28,053 nt of DNA. It comes from JBMOGA01 sp049318625. GTDB taxonomy: Bacteria > Pseudomonadota > Alphaproteobacteria > Rhizobiales > Hyphomicrobiaceae. The notes under the pieces are model-generated. The model made no database searches. It was not told the origin of the DNA and worked only from the letters and a program-made list of their open reading frames with translations. The translations under genes and the position numbers were made by a program. Location of the stretch: NCBI GenBank assembly GCA_049318625.1, contig JBMOGA010000052.1:1-28053 (forward strand), read 5' to 3'. Below, piece after piece: positions 8,273 through 16,064 of this stretch (the first letter of the stretch is position 1; every line of letters starts with the position of its first letter).

Positions 8273-8463
8273 GATGCGGAGTCTCCCCTTCCTTCGGTCT
8301 CAAGTTCACCCCGATGTGTGCATTTGATCGAGTTTCGTGCAACGGTCATTTACTGAGCAAATTGCCTACGGTTTGAGCATCTTAGTGATCTGAGAAGCGC
8401 TGCCCGGCGCATCCGCGGTGACCGGCCAGCGAACCCCGCGCCCGATGCCGCCAGCGACCCGTG

Positions 8464-9327
8464 TCACCCGAGTGAGCGCACGATGTGGTCTCTCAGCCGC
8501 TGCGCCGGCATGGACATGTCCTTGACCTGCAGAAGTGCGATTTCGGTATCCTTGAGGTGAGGCAACTGGCCGCCGTTCGAGGCGTGCAGCCCGCTTGGCA
8601 CCATGTCTTTCGGCAGCACCGCCAGGCCAAGACCGGCCTTGACGGCCGCCAGCGTCCCCGACAACGCTGCGCACGTGTAGGAAACCCGCCACGGCCGCCG
8701 CGCCCTGTCGAGCGCTGTCGTCGCGCGCTTGCGATAGACACACGGCGGCGGCGATACGACCAGAGGCACCGGACCGTCGTGGACCGGAATGTCCGGACTG
8801 GCGGACACCCACACCAGCGGCTCTCGCCAGACCCGAATGCCGCGGGCTTTCATCATCGGCTCCCGCTTGACCAAGACGAGATCGAAATCCCCTGCGCGAA
8901 AGCGCGCCATGAGGTTGAGTGTCAGATCGCAGGTCACCTCGAGCGCGACGGACGGATAGGCTTGCGCGAAGCGCGCCAGCACGTCGGGAAGGTGCCGGGT
9001 AGAGAAGTCCTCCGGCGTCCCGAGCCTGACGAGACCGGTCATCATCGGTTCCCCGAAGCGAGCGACCGCCTCGTCGTTGAGGTCCAGCATTTTCTTCGCG
9101 TACTCGAGAAAGATCAGGCCCTCCGTCGTCAGCCGCACCGACCGCGGCGAGCGCTCGAAAAGCCGCGTATCCAGAACCGCTTCGAGCCGGGCGATCTGCA
9201 GCGAAATCGTCGATTGCTGCCGGCCGAGACGCTGGGCCGCCTGCGTGAAGCTGCAATACCGCGCGATGGTCGTGAACGTGCGGACGAGATCGATGTCCAA
9301 ATTGGTCGGAGACTTCGGCATGGGCAC
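8464..9327 (-). CDS. LysR-family regulator, probable regulator of sbtAB
   Basis: The 287-residue product has an N-terminal winged helix (FTTIARYCSFTQAAQRLGRQ, then QSTISLQIARLEAVLDTRLF) and a LysR effector domain from about residue 95. It is divergent from sbtA (167-base gap) and lies upstream of, and on the same strand as, the ABC operon (191-base gap). Divergent placement makes sbtA the likeliest target; LysR regulators such as CmpR, CcmR and CbbR control carbon uptake in other bacteria. The effector is not deducible from the sequence. No clear terminator separates it from the ABC operon, so some read-through is possible. Confidence 0.88.
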   Translation of the reverse strand: MPMPKSPTNLDIDLVRTFTTIARYCSFTQAAQRLGRQQSTISLQIARLEAVLDTRLFERSPRSVRLTTEGLIFLEYAKKMLDLNDEAVARFGEPMMTGLVRLGTPEDFSTRHLPDVLARFAQAYPSVALEVTCDLTLNLMARFRAGDFDLVLVKREPMMKARGIRVWREPLVWVSASPDIPVHDGPVPLVVSPPPCVYRKRATTALDRARRPWRVSYTCAALSGTLAAVKAGLGLAVLPKDMVPSGLHASNGGQLPHLKDTEIALLQVKDMSMPAQRLRDHIVRSLG

Positions 9328-9347
9328 GGCACCTTAGATTTGAAACG

Positions 9348-9373
9348 TCAATCATTGAAGTTCTCATTATCAA
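9348..9373. promoter_or_regulatory. Candidate LysR operator in the lysR-sbtA gap
   Basis: TCAATCATTGA at 9348-9358 is a perfect 11-base palindrome. It overlaps a second symmetric element, TTGA-N11-TCAA, at 9355-9373. Both sit in an AT-rich patch of the divergent promoter region, and the spacing is compatible with LysR dimers binding side by side. Function is inferred from position and symmetry. Confidence 0.45.
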
Positions 9374-9494
9374 TTTTACAACTGTCCGTCGAACGCTAGG
9401 TTCGCCCCGCCCGCCGGCACTTGGACGTTGCATGTCCTGCCGGCCGGCGTCGCAGCAGCCGGCTGCGGCACCGTTGTTGGCCAAGGGGAGCCGC

Positions 9495-10481
9495 ATGCCA
9501 CTCGCCGAGCTTGCCGCACAGAATCTCACTTCGCCGATGGTGCTGTTCTTCGTCCTCGGCCTCGCCGCCGCCTTCGCACGGTCCGACCTGTCCGTCCCCG
9601 AGCCGGTCGCCAAACTCATTTCGCTCTATCTGCTGATGTCGATCGGCTTTCGTGGTGGCGTCGAGGTCGCTCATTATGGTTTGAACGGTCGGCTCGTCGC
9701 CACGATCGCGGCAGGTATCGCGCTCTCCTTCGCGACCCCGATCCTGGCCTATGCCATTCTCATGCGGACGAGCCGCCTCAGCGCGATCGACGCGGCTGCC
9801 GTCGCGGGGCATTACGGGTCGATCTCGGCCGTGACGTTCGCGGCTGTCACCGGCGCGCTCGTTCAACTCGGCGTACCCTTCGAGGGCTATATGGTCGCGG
9901 TGGCCGCGGCCATGGAAACGCCGGCCATCGTGGCGGCCCTCCAGCTCGCGCGCCCGCACCGCAAGCAAGTCGAACAAGCCGGCGGGCCCAGCGTATGGCG
10001 GGAGGTGCTGCTGAACGGCTCGGTCGTCATGCTCGTCGGCGCTTTCTTCGTCGGCATGATTTCCGGCCCGAGCGGCCTCGCGACGGTGAAACCGTTCCTC
10101 ATCGATCTTTTCCCGGGCTTCCTCTGCTTGTTCCTGCTCGATATGGGTCTGGTCGCCGGCCGTGGTCTGCGACACGGACGCAAACACCTGACGCCGTCTC
10201 TCGGTGCCTTCGCGATCCTGATGCCATTGATCGGTGCCGGCATCGCCGCGGTCTTGTCCGTTGCCATTGGACTGTCGGCAGGCGGCACCGCCGTGATGAT
10301 GACCCTTGCGGCCTCCGCCTCCTACATTGCCGTGCCGGCGGCCCTGCGATTGGCCCTTCCGGCGGCCAATCCCGCAATCTCACTGACGATGTCGCTCGGC
10401 GTGACGTTCCCATTCAATCTTGTCGTCGGCATCCCCCTCTACATCTCGATCGCGAGCGCCCTTGCGCGGGCGACACACTGA
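9495..10481 (+). CDS. sbtA: Sodium-dependent bicarbonate transporter SbtA-like permease
   Basis: The 328-residue membrane protein starts MPLAELAAQNLTSPMVLFFV, with the ribosome-binding site AAGGGGAG just upstream; longer in-frame starts lack one. The SbtA family pattern is present: SPxVLFFxLGxxA at the N-terminus, LISLYLLMSIGFRGGVEV, AAAVAGHYGSISAVTF, a charged central loop (RPHRKQVEQAGG), a second half with FPGFLCLFLLDMGLVAG, and GGTAVMMTLAASASYIAVPA near the end. About ten membrane segments in two inverted halves are expected. It should import bicarbonate with sodium. It is followed after 14 bases by the PII-like sbtB gene, the known partner. The substrate could differ from bicarbonate in a non-cyanobacterial host. 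Confidence 0.88.
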   Translation: MPLAELAAQNLTSPMVLFFVLGLAAAFARSDLSVPEPVAKLISLYLLMSIGFRGGVEVAHYGLNGRLVATIAAGIALSFATPILAYAILMRTSRLSAIDAAAVAGHYGSISAVTFAAVTGALVQLGVPFEGYMVAVAAAMETPAIVAALQLARPHRKQVEQAGGPSVWREVLLNGSVVMLVGAFFVGMISGPSGLATVKPFLIDLFPGFLCLFLLDMGLVAGRGLRHGRKHLTPSLGAFAILMPLIGAGIAAVLSVAIGLSAGGTAVMMTLAASASYIAVPAALRLALPAANPAISLTMSLGVTFPFNLVVGIPLYISIASALARATH

Positions 10482-10495
10482 CCGGAGAGAGCCGC

Positions 10496-10807
10496 ATGCA
10501 AACCCATCCCAAGAAGCGGATCGATCTTCTGATCGAAATGCCAGTGCTGCGCCGCGTGAGCGAGCGGCTCGAAAAGGCCGGCGTCACCGGTTACTCCGTG
10601 TTGCCCGTCATCGCAGGGCGCGGCCAGACCGGCACGTGGTCGGCCGACGACCAGATCGGCAACGCCGGTCAGATGGTCGCGATCATGTGCATCGTCGATG
10701 CCGCCAAGGTCGATACCGTGCTCGAAGCGGTCTTTGCCGTAGTCTCCGGCCAAATCGGCCTCGTCACCGTCTCGGATGTCGCGGTCGTCAGGCCCGAACG
10801 CTTCTGA
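10496..10807 (+). CDS. sbtB: SbtB-like PII-family signalling protein
   Basis: The 103-residue protein begins MQTHPKKRIDLLIEMPVLRR and has a PII-like ferredoxin fold: beta-1 (KRIDLLIEM), helix (RRVSERLEKAGVTGYSV), a T-loop region (GRGQTGTWSADDQIGN, about 41-56), then IMCIVDAAKVDTVLEAVFAVV and a final strand VTVSDVAVVRPERF. Cyanobacterial SbtB binds adenine nucleotides (AMP, ADP, cAMP) and gates SbtA; its C-terminal cysteine-rich R-loop (CGPxGC) is absent here, so redox-controlled apyrase behaviour is unlikely. The gene lies 14 bases after sbtA, preceded by a GGAGAG ribosome-binding site. The true start is the ATG at 10496; the longer open frame upstream is a shadow of sbtA. Confidence 0.85.
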   Translation: MQTHPKKRIDLLIEMPVLRRVSERLEKAGVTGYSVLPVIAGRGQTGTWSADDQIGNAGQMVAIMCIVDAAKVDTVLEAVFAVVSGQIGLVTVSDVAVVRPERF

Positions 10808-10987
10808 TCGGCGCGGGCCGGCGCGATGGCGGCCCCATCCCAGGGAGAACCGCGGGCAGTCGGCAACGCCGGCACGCCCACGGCCGCATGGCCGAAAATG
10901 CTGCGATGCAGCGCGAGCCTTTCGACCTCAAGTGGCTGTGCGGAACTGCGCGAATTGAGTTTCCAGCTCGGCGCGATCGCGCTTAAG

Positions 10988-11001
10988 TTGTCGCACGACA
11001 A
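10988..11001. promoter_or_regulatory. Perfect palindrome upstream of the 81-residue gene
   Basis: TTGTCG-CA-CGACAA is a 14-base element with perfect 6-base arms, ending 41 bases before the ATG at 11043. It is placed like an operator or a promoter-proximal activator site. No matching regulator is assigned. Confidence 0.4.
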
Positions 11002-11042
11002 TCACGTAGCGGAAGGCTGAACGACGACCAAGGGAGGACGAC

Positions 11043-11288
11043 ATGGTGCAGGACATCTACCGCAGTGAACAGGGCATCGTGTACTTCCATCAGGGTCATA
11101 TCTGCCGCATCACGCGGGACGGCCTCGAAGCTTTCGCGGGCGCGGAAACCGCAGTTGCTCTGCTGGCCGAGCTGTTCGACGACAACGCCGAACGGATTGG
11201 CTCGTTGACCGACGCGCTGCTGGCGAGTGGCCGGCGCAACGTGGTGATCGATCAGGCCGCCGTCGCGGCTGAGGCGCGCCCCCACTGA
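11043..11288 (+). CDS. Small conserved-looking hypothetical protein (81 aa)
   Basis: The product starts MVQDIYRSEQGIVYFHQGHI. It is not recognised. A strong ribosome-binding site (GGGAGGA) lies 5-6 bases before the ATG, which argues that it is expressed. The protein has no membrane segment or signal peptide. It appears to have an N-terminal beta-rich part (GIVYFHQGHICRIT) followed by helices (AETAVALLAELFDDNAERIG) and a C-terminal NVVIDQAAV strand. It lies 235 bases downstream of sbtB on the same strand, but a palindrome immediately upstream suggests its own promoter. A role linked to SbtAB cannot be excluded or shown. Confidence 0.65.
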   Translation: MVQDIYRSEQGIVYFHQGHICRITRDGLEAFAGAETAVALLAELFDDNAERIGSLTDALLASGRRNVVIDQAAVAAEARPH

Positions 11289-11394
11289 ACGGCCGGATGG
11301 TCAAGGCGTAGCAGCCGCACCGATCCGCTGAACCACGAGCGCGCGGCACGGCGCGCGATCGGCCGACAGGCTGGCCGCATCCACTCGGGCCCCT

Positions 11395-12936
11395 TCAGCC
11401 CGCCAGCAGCGGGAAAGTGACACCGATGGCCCAGGCGAACGCGACGGCGTTCGCGATGGCGCCGACGAACCGATGTCCGGTGCGCCGGTAGGCCCAGGCG
11501 CTGAACAGGCCATGGACGACGAAGAACAGCACGATGATCGGTATGAGAATGACGAGGAAGAACAGCCGCGAGAAATCGAGCGCGACCGCAATCGCCAGCG
11601 AGACGAGAAACGCGATCTTCGAGGCCGGATAGGCGCCGCGTCCGGCACCGGTGCCGCGGGTCAGCCATTCGTCGCTGAGAAAAAACGCGAGCGTGCCGGC
11701 CAGCATCGCAAGGACGAGCGCGATCCGCTCGGGCCCGGGCTGGAACGACGTAACGAGCGCATCGATCGGCCAGACGAGGGCGGCGAATCCATACAGCACG
11801 AGACCGGCCGCGCCGGCCGCCAGCGCCCACCGCCGCGCTGGCAGAGGAGACGGCCCCGCCGGACGCGGCCGCAAGCCGAGCAGCAGGCCGCCGGTCACCA
11901 GGCCGTAGACCGCGAAATGAGCCGCCAGGTAGTCACCGACCAGCACCGGCAGGAAGTGCGTCGGCAGGACCCTGAGCAGCAGCGGCGTGACGATCATCGG
12001 TGCGAGCACCGGCAGCCACAAACGGGACCAGGACAGCCCCGCGCCGGCAGGCGGGTCCGAGACGACCGGCAGGAGCGCCGAGAGCGGCCGGGCCGCCACC
12101 ACCGCGCCGGCCAGCAGCAGCAGGATCCAGGGGCCGCGAACCGGCAGTTCCGGCGGCGTCGTGCGCGATACGGCGAACGTGCCGTCCAGCCAGTCGAGGG
12201 CTTCGGCCATGCTCGTGGCGCTGAACAGCACCGCCACATGCTCGGCCGACGGACTGAACGCGGTCCGGCGCGCCGTTCCGTCGGCCAGCGACCCGTAGGT
12301 CGTGCCGGGCTTCGCAGCAACGGGCGCCGCCGCCAGCCCGACCACGCGCAGCGCTTCCGCCTTCAGCATGCCCTCCCAATCCCCGACCAGCACGAGCAGG
12401 TTCGCCGGGCGCGTCTCGGTGACCGCGGGCGAGAACATCGAGACGGCGATGGTCGCGGCCACGCCGGGCGTCTCTTGGGCGAACCGCACGACGATGTCCG
12501 ACGCCATCGAATGGCCGAGCACGGCGAGCCGCCCGTCGCCGAGCCCGCGCGCGAACGCCGCGACGCGGGCCGTTTCAGCCACCAGGGTCCGCGTCGCGCC
12601 GGTCTCCTCCGTGATGCTGCCGGTCAGCGGACGAGGATTGCGGCCATGACCCGCGTAATCGAACGTGACGGCGATGTAGCCGTTGCGCGCGAACGTGAAC
12701 GCGAACGACTGCATGAGTTGCTGCGAGCCGGCAAAGCCGTGCGCGATGACGACAACCGGCGCCGGCTGCGCGGGCAGCGCCCGGTAGACGCGGGCCGGGA
12801 TGTCGCCGATCCGGAAGTCGGCGGCGGTGATACCACCGGTCGCCGATCTGAGGTTGCCGAGCGAAACGGCGATGGCGAGCAGGGCCAGGATCAGCAGAAC
12901 CGGGTTGGCGAGGCGCGCCAGAGCGGCCGTCCTCAT
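11395..12936 (-). CDS. Membrane-embedded alpha/beta hydrolase (serine hydrolase fused to multi-pass membrane domain)
   Basis: The 513-residue protein has an N-terminal membrane anchor (about 12-27), an alpha/beta hydrolase domain (about 40-245) and about seven transmembrane segments from 270 to the C-terminus. The hydrolase has an oxyanion loop HGFAGS (66-71), nucleophile elbow GHSMAS with Ser143, a likely acid Asp186 in VLVGDWE and a likely His233 in SAEHVAVLF. The catalytic domain should face the periplasm if the N-terminal anchor is N-in. The ATG overlaps the bciB stop (ATGA, 12933-12936), so it is translated from the bciB message. The membrane half contains long hydrophobic runs such as RLFFLVILIPIIVLFFVVHG. 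The substrate is unknown, possibly an acyl or lipid ester. Confidence 0.8.
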   Translation of the reverse strand: MRTAALARLANPVLLILALLAIAVSLGNLRSATGGITAADFRIGDIPARVYRALPAQPAPVVVIAHGFAGSQQLMQSFAFTFARNGYIAVTFDYAGHGRNPRPLTGSITEETGATRTLVAETARVAAFARGLGDGRLAVLGHSMASDIVVRFAQETPGVAATIAVSMFSPAVTETRPANLLVLVGDWEGMLKAEALRVVGLAAAPVAAKPGTTYGSLADGTARRTAFSPSAEHVAVLFSATSMAEALDWLDGTFAVSRTTPPELPVRGPWILLLLAGAVVAARPLSALLPVVSDPPAGAGLSWSRLWLPVLAPMIVTPLLLRVLPTHFLPVLVGDYLAAHFAVYGLVTGGLLLGLRPRPAGPSPLPARRWALAAGAAGLVLYGFAALVWPIDALVTSFQPGPERIALVLAMLAGTLAFFLSDEWLTRGTGAGRGAYPASKIAFLVSLAIAVALDFSRLFFLVILIPIIVLFFVVHGLFSAWAYRRTGHRFVGAIANAVAFAWAIGVTFPLLAG

Positions 12937-14216
12937 GGCACCGCCGGTCCGCCGGTCGCAGCGCGATCCTCCTCTGGGCGCGGCCGCTCATCGTCGCGCG
13001 GCGTCAGTCCATAGGGGCGCACCAGCGCCCACACGTGGGGCGGAACCATCGACCGCAAACGGCGCGGCACGTGGCGGCGCAGATGCAGAACCGTCTCGAT
13101 AGCCTTCATCTCGACGCGCGCCCGCGCGAACTCGAGCCCGCGCGGACCGATCCTCGGCATCAGCCAGCCGACCACCGGCCTGAGCCAGTTCGGCATCGAC
13201 CTGAGCGGCAGTCCGCCGGCCGCCCGCTCGACGTTGGCGAGAAAGCCTTTGACCGCGCCCGCGCGCCGGCCGGCGCTGCCCGGCTCGGACAAACGCACCT
13301 CGTCGCCGAGCAGCCCCAGCAGTTCCTCGCCGCGCGCATTGCGCACCAGCAGCCATTGCTCGCCCTGCCCGCCCATGTAGCCGACGGTGATGTCCGCCAG
13401 CACGTTCGTGTAGTCGACACAGGTGCGGCAGGTGAGTGGGAAGAAATCCGGTGGCAGTTGCGAGATCGGCAACTGGAGGAACGGGATCTCCTGGACCCGG
13501 CCGTCCGTGAAGCGCAGCTCGACGTGATAGTCGGCCCGGAACTCCAGGTAGGTGATGGTGGCGGGATCGGCCGCGAGCAGGGCGAGAAAGCTGTGAAAAT
13601 TCTCCGTTGTCGTATTGTCGGAGCAGGGCGTGCCGATCACGTAGAGCCGCTCGAAACCGAGCTCGCGCTCGAGCGCCCGCAAGGCATAGATCTGGCAGGG
13701 TATGCCGATCACCGCGAGCCGGGTGAACCCGCGCGCCCGCGCCGGCTCGAGCAGGGCCAGCAGCGGCGCATAGCCCATCCGCATGCCGCGGCACGCGGCC
13801 ATGCCCTCCGCCCGCGTCACGAGGACGGGGACCGGGCGCCAGCGATCCGCCGGGTCCGGTGCCATCGTCAGCACCGCCTCGACCGCGCCGGTTTCCAGCA
13901 GCCGTTCCGCGATGCGCGTCGCGATCCCGGTCCATTGGGCACCCGGCCGCGGGGGAGCGAGCGCCGCGCGCACCATGCGGCGGAAGGGGCCGAAGAAGAC
14001 CTCGTCCGGACGGGCGGCGTCGCGGGCGCGGCCGTGCGCCTGCCGCTCCAGGCGATCGTAATCGGGCCGGATGAACTGACAGGCGCGTCCGCAGCGCTTC
14101 GGCTCGGTGGTCCGGGAAATCCCGCAGTCGGTGCAGAGGTCGCGTTCAGCCGCCACGCCGACCGGTGGTGACCAAAGGGCCGCTGTCGCGGGATCTGTCT
14201 CTGTCGGCACCGCCAT
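12933..14216 (-). CDS. bciB: BciB-like divinyl chlorophyllide 8-vinyl reductase (FrhB/FdhB family)
   Basis: The 427-residue product belongs to the coenzyme F420 hydrogenase/dehydrogenase beta-subunit family. The N-terminal cluster motif is LCTDCGISRTTEPKRCGRAC (Cys28, 31, 42, 46), followed by GAQWTGIATRIAERLLETGA, VIGIPCQIYALRALERELG, VIGTPCSDNTTTENF, PLTCRTCVDYTN and ADITVGYMGGQGEQWLLVRN, the layout of BciB, which uses reduced ferredoxin to reduce the 8-vinyl group of chlorophyllides. The ATG at 14216 (MAVPTETDP) is preferred over the frame opening at 14339 because the upstream residues do not resemble the family. It heads an operon with a membrane hydrolase. If the assignment is right, the host makes or made bacteriochlorophyll; other FrhB-family oxidoreductases are the alternative. 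Confidence 0.72.
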   Translation of the reverse strand: MAVPTETDPATAALWSPPVGVAAERDLCTDCGISRTTEPKRCGRACQFIRPDYDRLERQAHGRARDAARPDEVFFGPFRRMVRAALAPPRPGAQWTGIATRIAERLLETGAVEAVLTMAPDPADRWRPVPVLVTRAEGMAACRGMRMGYAPLLALLEPARARGFTRLAVIGIPCQIYALRALERELGFERLYVIGTPCSDNTTTENFHSFLALLAADPATITYLEFRADYHVELRFTDGRVQEIPFLQLPISQLPPDFFPLTCRTCVDYTNVLADITVGYMGGQGEQWLLVRNARGEELLGLLGDEVRLSEPGSAGRRAGAVKGFLANVERAAGGLPLRSMPNWLRPVVGWLMPRIGPRGLEFARARVEMKAIETVLHLRRHVPRRLRSMVPPHVWALVRPYGLTPRDDERPRPEEDRAATGGPAVP

Positions 14217-14469
14217 GACGAAATTGTACGCGTCGCGTCGGGTTTTGGATAGCAGTCGTCGGCCGGTCTGGCAGTCTACCACCACGGGCGTCAGGCCTGA
14301 GGCGCCGGGGGCGTGTCGGCGCTGGCACCGGGCCGCCACTTGCTACCCTGACACAGGCTGATGTAACCTTAAGTTGTTTCGACAAGCGTGCGTACACGCA
14401 GCGTGCCGAGACCCGGAAGGCTTCGTAACGCATCTTCCGTGGCACCTTCCGTGATCAGCGAGGTACCCG

Positions 14470-14706
14470 ATGTTGCGCCTTCTCATTGGAGTGCTGCTGT
14501 TGGTTCTGGCGGCGCCGTTCCTGGGCTTTGCCGGCGGCATCGACGTGCGGTCCGTCGCGGACTGGCAGGCCGTCGCCCAGAAATGGGCGCTGCCGTCGGT
14601 CGCCGAGAACGAGCGCTGCATCGCCCTGCTCTCGGGCGGGTTCCTCGTAGTGCTGGCCGTGCTGAGGCTGCTGACACCGGGACCGCGCAGCCTCCCGACC
14701 GCTTGA
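14470..14706 (+). CDS. Small two-helix membrane protein (78 aa, unknown)
   Basis: The product begins MLRLLIGVLLLVLAAPFLGF, a membrane segment or uncleaved signal, and has a second hydrophobic segment at about residues 52-68 (IALLSGGFLVVLAVLRLL). The loop between them holds DVRSVADWQAVAQKWALPSV. GAGG lies about 8 bases before the ATG. It is divergent from bciB across 253 bases in which only a weak TTGT-TTCG-ACAA inverted repeat (14374-14385) stands out, and 166 bases before the persulfide dioxygenase gene. I do not recognise the family. The coding call rests on the start context and the plausible membrane topology. Confidence 0.55.
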   Translation: MLRLLIGVLLLVLAAPFLGFAGGIDVRSVADWQAVAQKWALPSVAENERCIALLSGGFLVVLAVLRLLTPGPRSLPTA

Positions 14707-14872
14707 TCGGGCCGCGCAAGAGCCACGTGCGAAGCCTGCGTCTCAAGGCTCGGCCGGAGTCCGAAGCGATCGAATTGTACCCGACGCACCATGCGCGTAG
14801 ATTGGCCATCGCATGGAACGCCGACAAATTTCGTTCCATCGAGGCGCGGCAGGTCGCAGGGAGGAGACCAGG

Positions 14873-15931
14873 ATGATTTTCCGCCAGCTCTTCGACGCCA
14901 CGTCGGGCACCTACAGCTACGTGATCGCCAGCCGCCGCGGCGCCGAGGCGCTGATCATCGACCCCGTTCTCGAAAAGGTCGACCGCTACATCCAGCTGCT
15001 GAACGACCTCGATCTCAGGCTGGTGAAGGCGGTCGATACCCACTTGCACGCCGATCACATCACCGGCCTCGGCGCGCTGCGCGACCGCACACGCTGCATC
15101 ACCGTGATGGGCGAGCAGAGCAAGGCCGACATCGTCTCCATGCGCGTCGCCGACGGCGAGACCATCGACATCGAGGGCCTGAGCCTCGGCGTCATCTATA
15201 CGCCGGGCCACACCGACGATTCCTATTCCTTCACCATGGCCGACCGGGTCTTCACCGGCGATACGCTGCTGATCCGCGGCACCGGCCGCACCGATTTCCA
15301 GAACGGTGACGCCAGGGCCCAGTACGAGTCGATCTTCCAGCGGCTGCTGCGCCTGCCCGACGAGACGCTGGTCTACCCTGCCCACGACTACAAGGGCGAC
15401 ACCGTCAGCACCATCGCCGAGGAGCGGGCGTTCAACCCCCGTCTCCAGGTCAAGTCGGTCGACGACTACGTGCAGCTCATGGCCAACCTGAACCTGCCCA
15501 ATCCCAAGATGATGGACGTCGCGGTGCCGGCCAATCTGCGGGTCGGGCTGGCGCAGGACGAGATCGCGCGGCGGGGATGGGCGTTGACGCCGCAGGCCGC
15601 CATGGCCCTCGTCGGCCGCCGGGACGTGGCATTCGTCGACCTGCGCGAGCGCCGCGAGCGCGACCACCACGGCGAGATCCCAGGGTCCCTGCACGCGCCC
15701 TATCCGGCCCTGCAGGAGAACATCGGCCGCGGCGGCATCCTGCACGAACTGGCCGCCACCCGCCGGCTGGTGTTCTACTGCGCATTCGGCGAACGATCGG
15801 CCATGGCGGTGCAGGCGGCGCAGGACACAGGCCTCGCCGCCACCTGTCACATCCACGGCGGTATGGCCGCCTGGAAGGCGGCCGGCGGCACGCTTGCCCC
15901 GCCGCAAAACTCGGCGCCGGCGCGGTCCTGA
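14873..15931 (+). CDS. Persulfide dioxygenase-rhodanese fusion protein (ETHE1-type)
   Basis: The 352-residue protein fuses two sulfur enzymes. Residues 1-245 are an ETHE1-like metallo-beta-lactamase-fold persulfide dioxygenase: THLHADH (56-62), PGHTDD with His113, FTGDTLL with Asp130 and YPAHDYKG with His171, which provide the iron and fold residues. Residues about 255-345 form a rhodanese domain with active-site loop CAFGERS (Cys303) and the terminal HIHGGMAAWKAAG. Such fusions oxidise glutathione persulfide to sulfite and, with the rhodanese, interconvert persulfide and thiosulfate in sulfide detoxification. A strong GGGAGGAG ribosome-binding site fixes the ATG at 14873. No sulfide regulator or sulfide:quinone reductase is nearby. 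Confidence 0.92.
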   Translation: MIFRQLFDATSGTYSYVIASRRGAEALIIDPVLEKVDRYIQLLNDLDLRLVKAVDTHLHADHITGLGALRDRTRCITVMGEQSKADIVSMRVADGETIDIEGLSLGVIYTPGHTDDSYSFTMADRVFTGDTLLIRGTGRTDFQNGDARAQYESIFQRLLRLPDETLVYPAHDYKGDTVSTIAEERAFNPRLQVKSVDDYVQLMANLNLPNPKMMDVAVPANLRVGLAQDEIARRGWALTPQAAMALVGRRDVAFVDLRERRERDHHGEIPGSLHAPYPALQENIGRGGILHELAATRRLVFYCAFGERSAMAVQAAQDTGLAATCHIHGGMAAWKAAGGTLAPPQNSAPARS

Positions 15932-16064
15932 CGGTCGCCGGCCCTCCCCACGCTCGCACTCCGAAAAGGCGAACCGTTCGCTGACGTGGAGACCTTCACG
16001 CTGCGGAGGAATTCGCGGCGGCGAGTCACAGAGCGGCGGCGACCGCGCGGGATCGGATGATGTG

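Noticed and set aside
11339..11356. GCGCGC-N6-GCGCGC hairpin between the convergent 81-residue gene and the membrane hydrolase gene
   Set aside because: Perfect arms, but no T-tract on either strand and low complexity; not convincing as a terminator.
15969..15981. Short GCGAA-CCG-TTCGC stem between the persulfide dioxygenase and ParB-like genes
   Set aside because: Five-base stem without T-tract, not distinguishable from chance.
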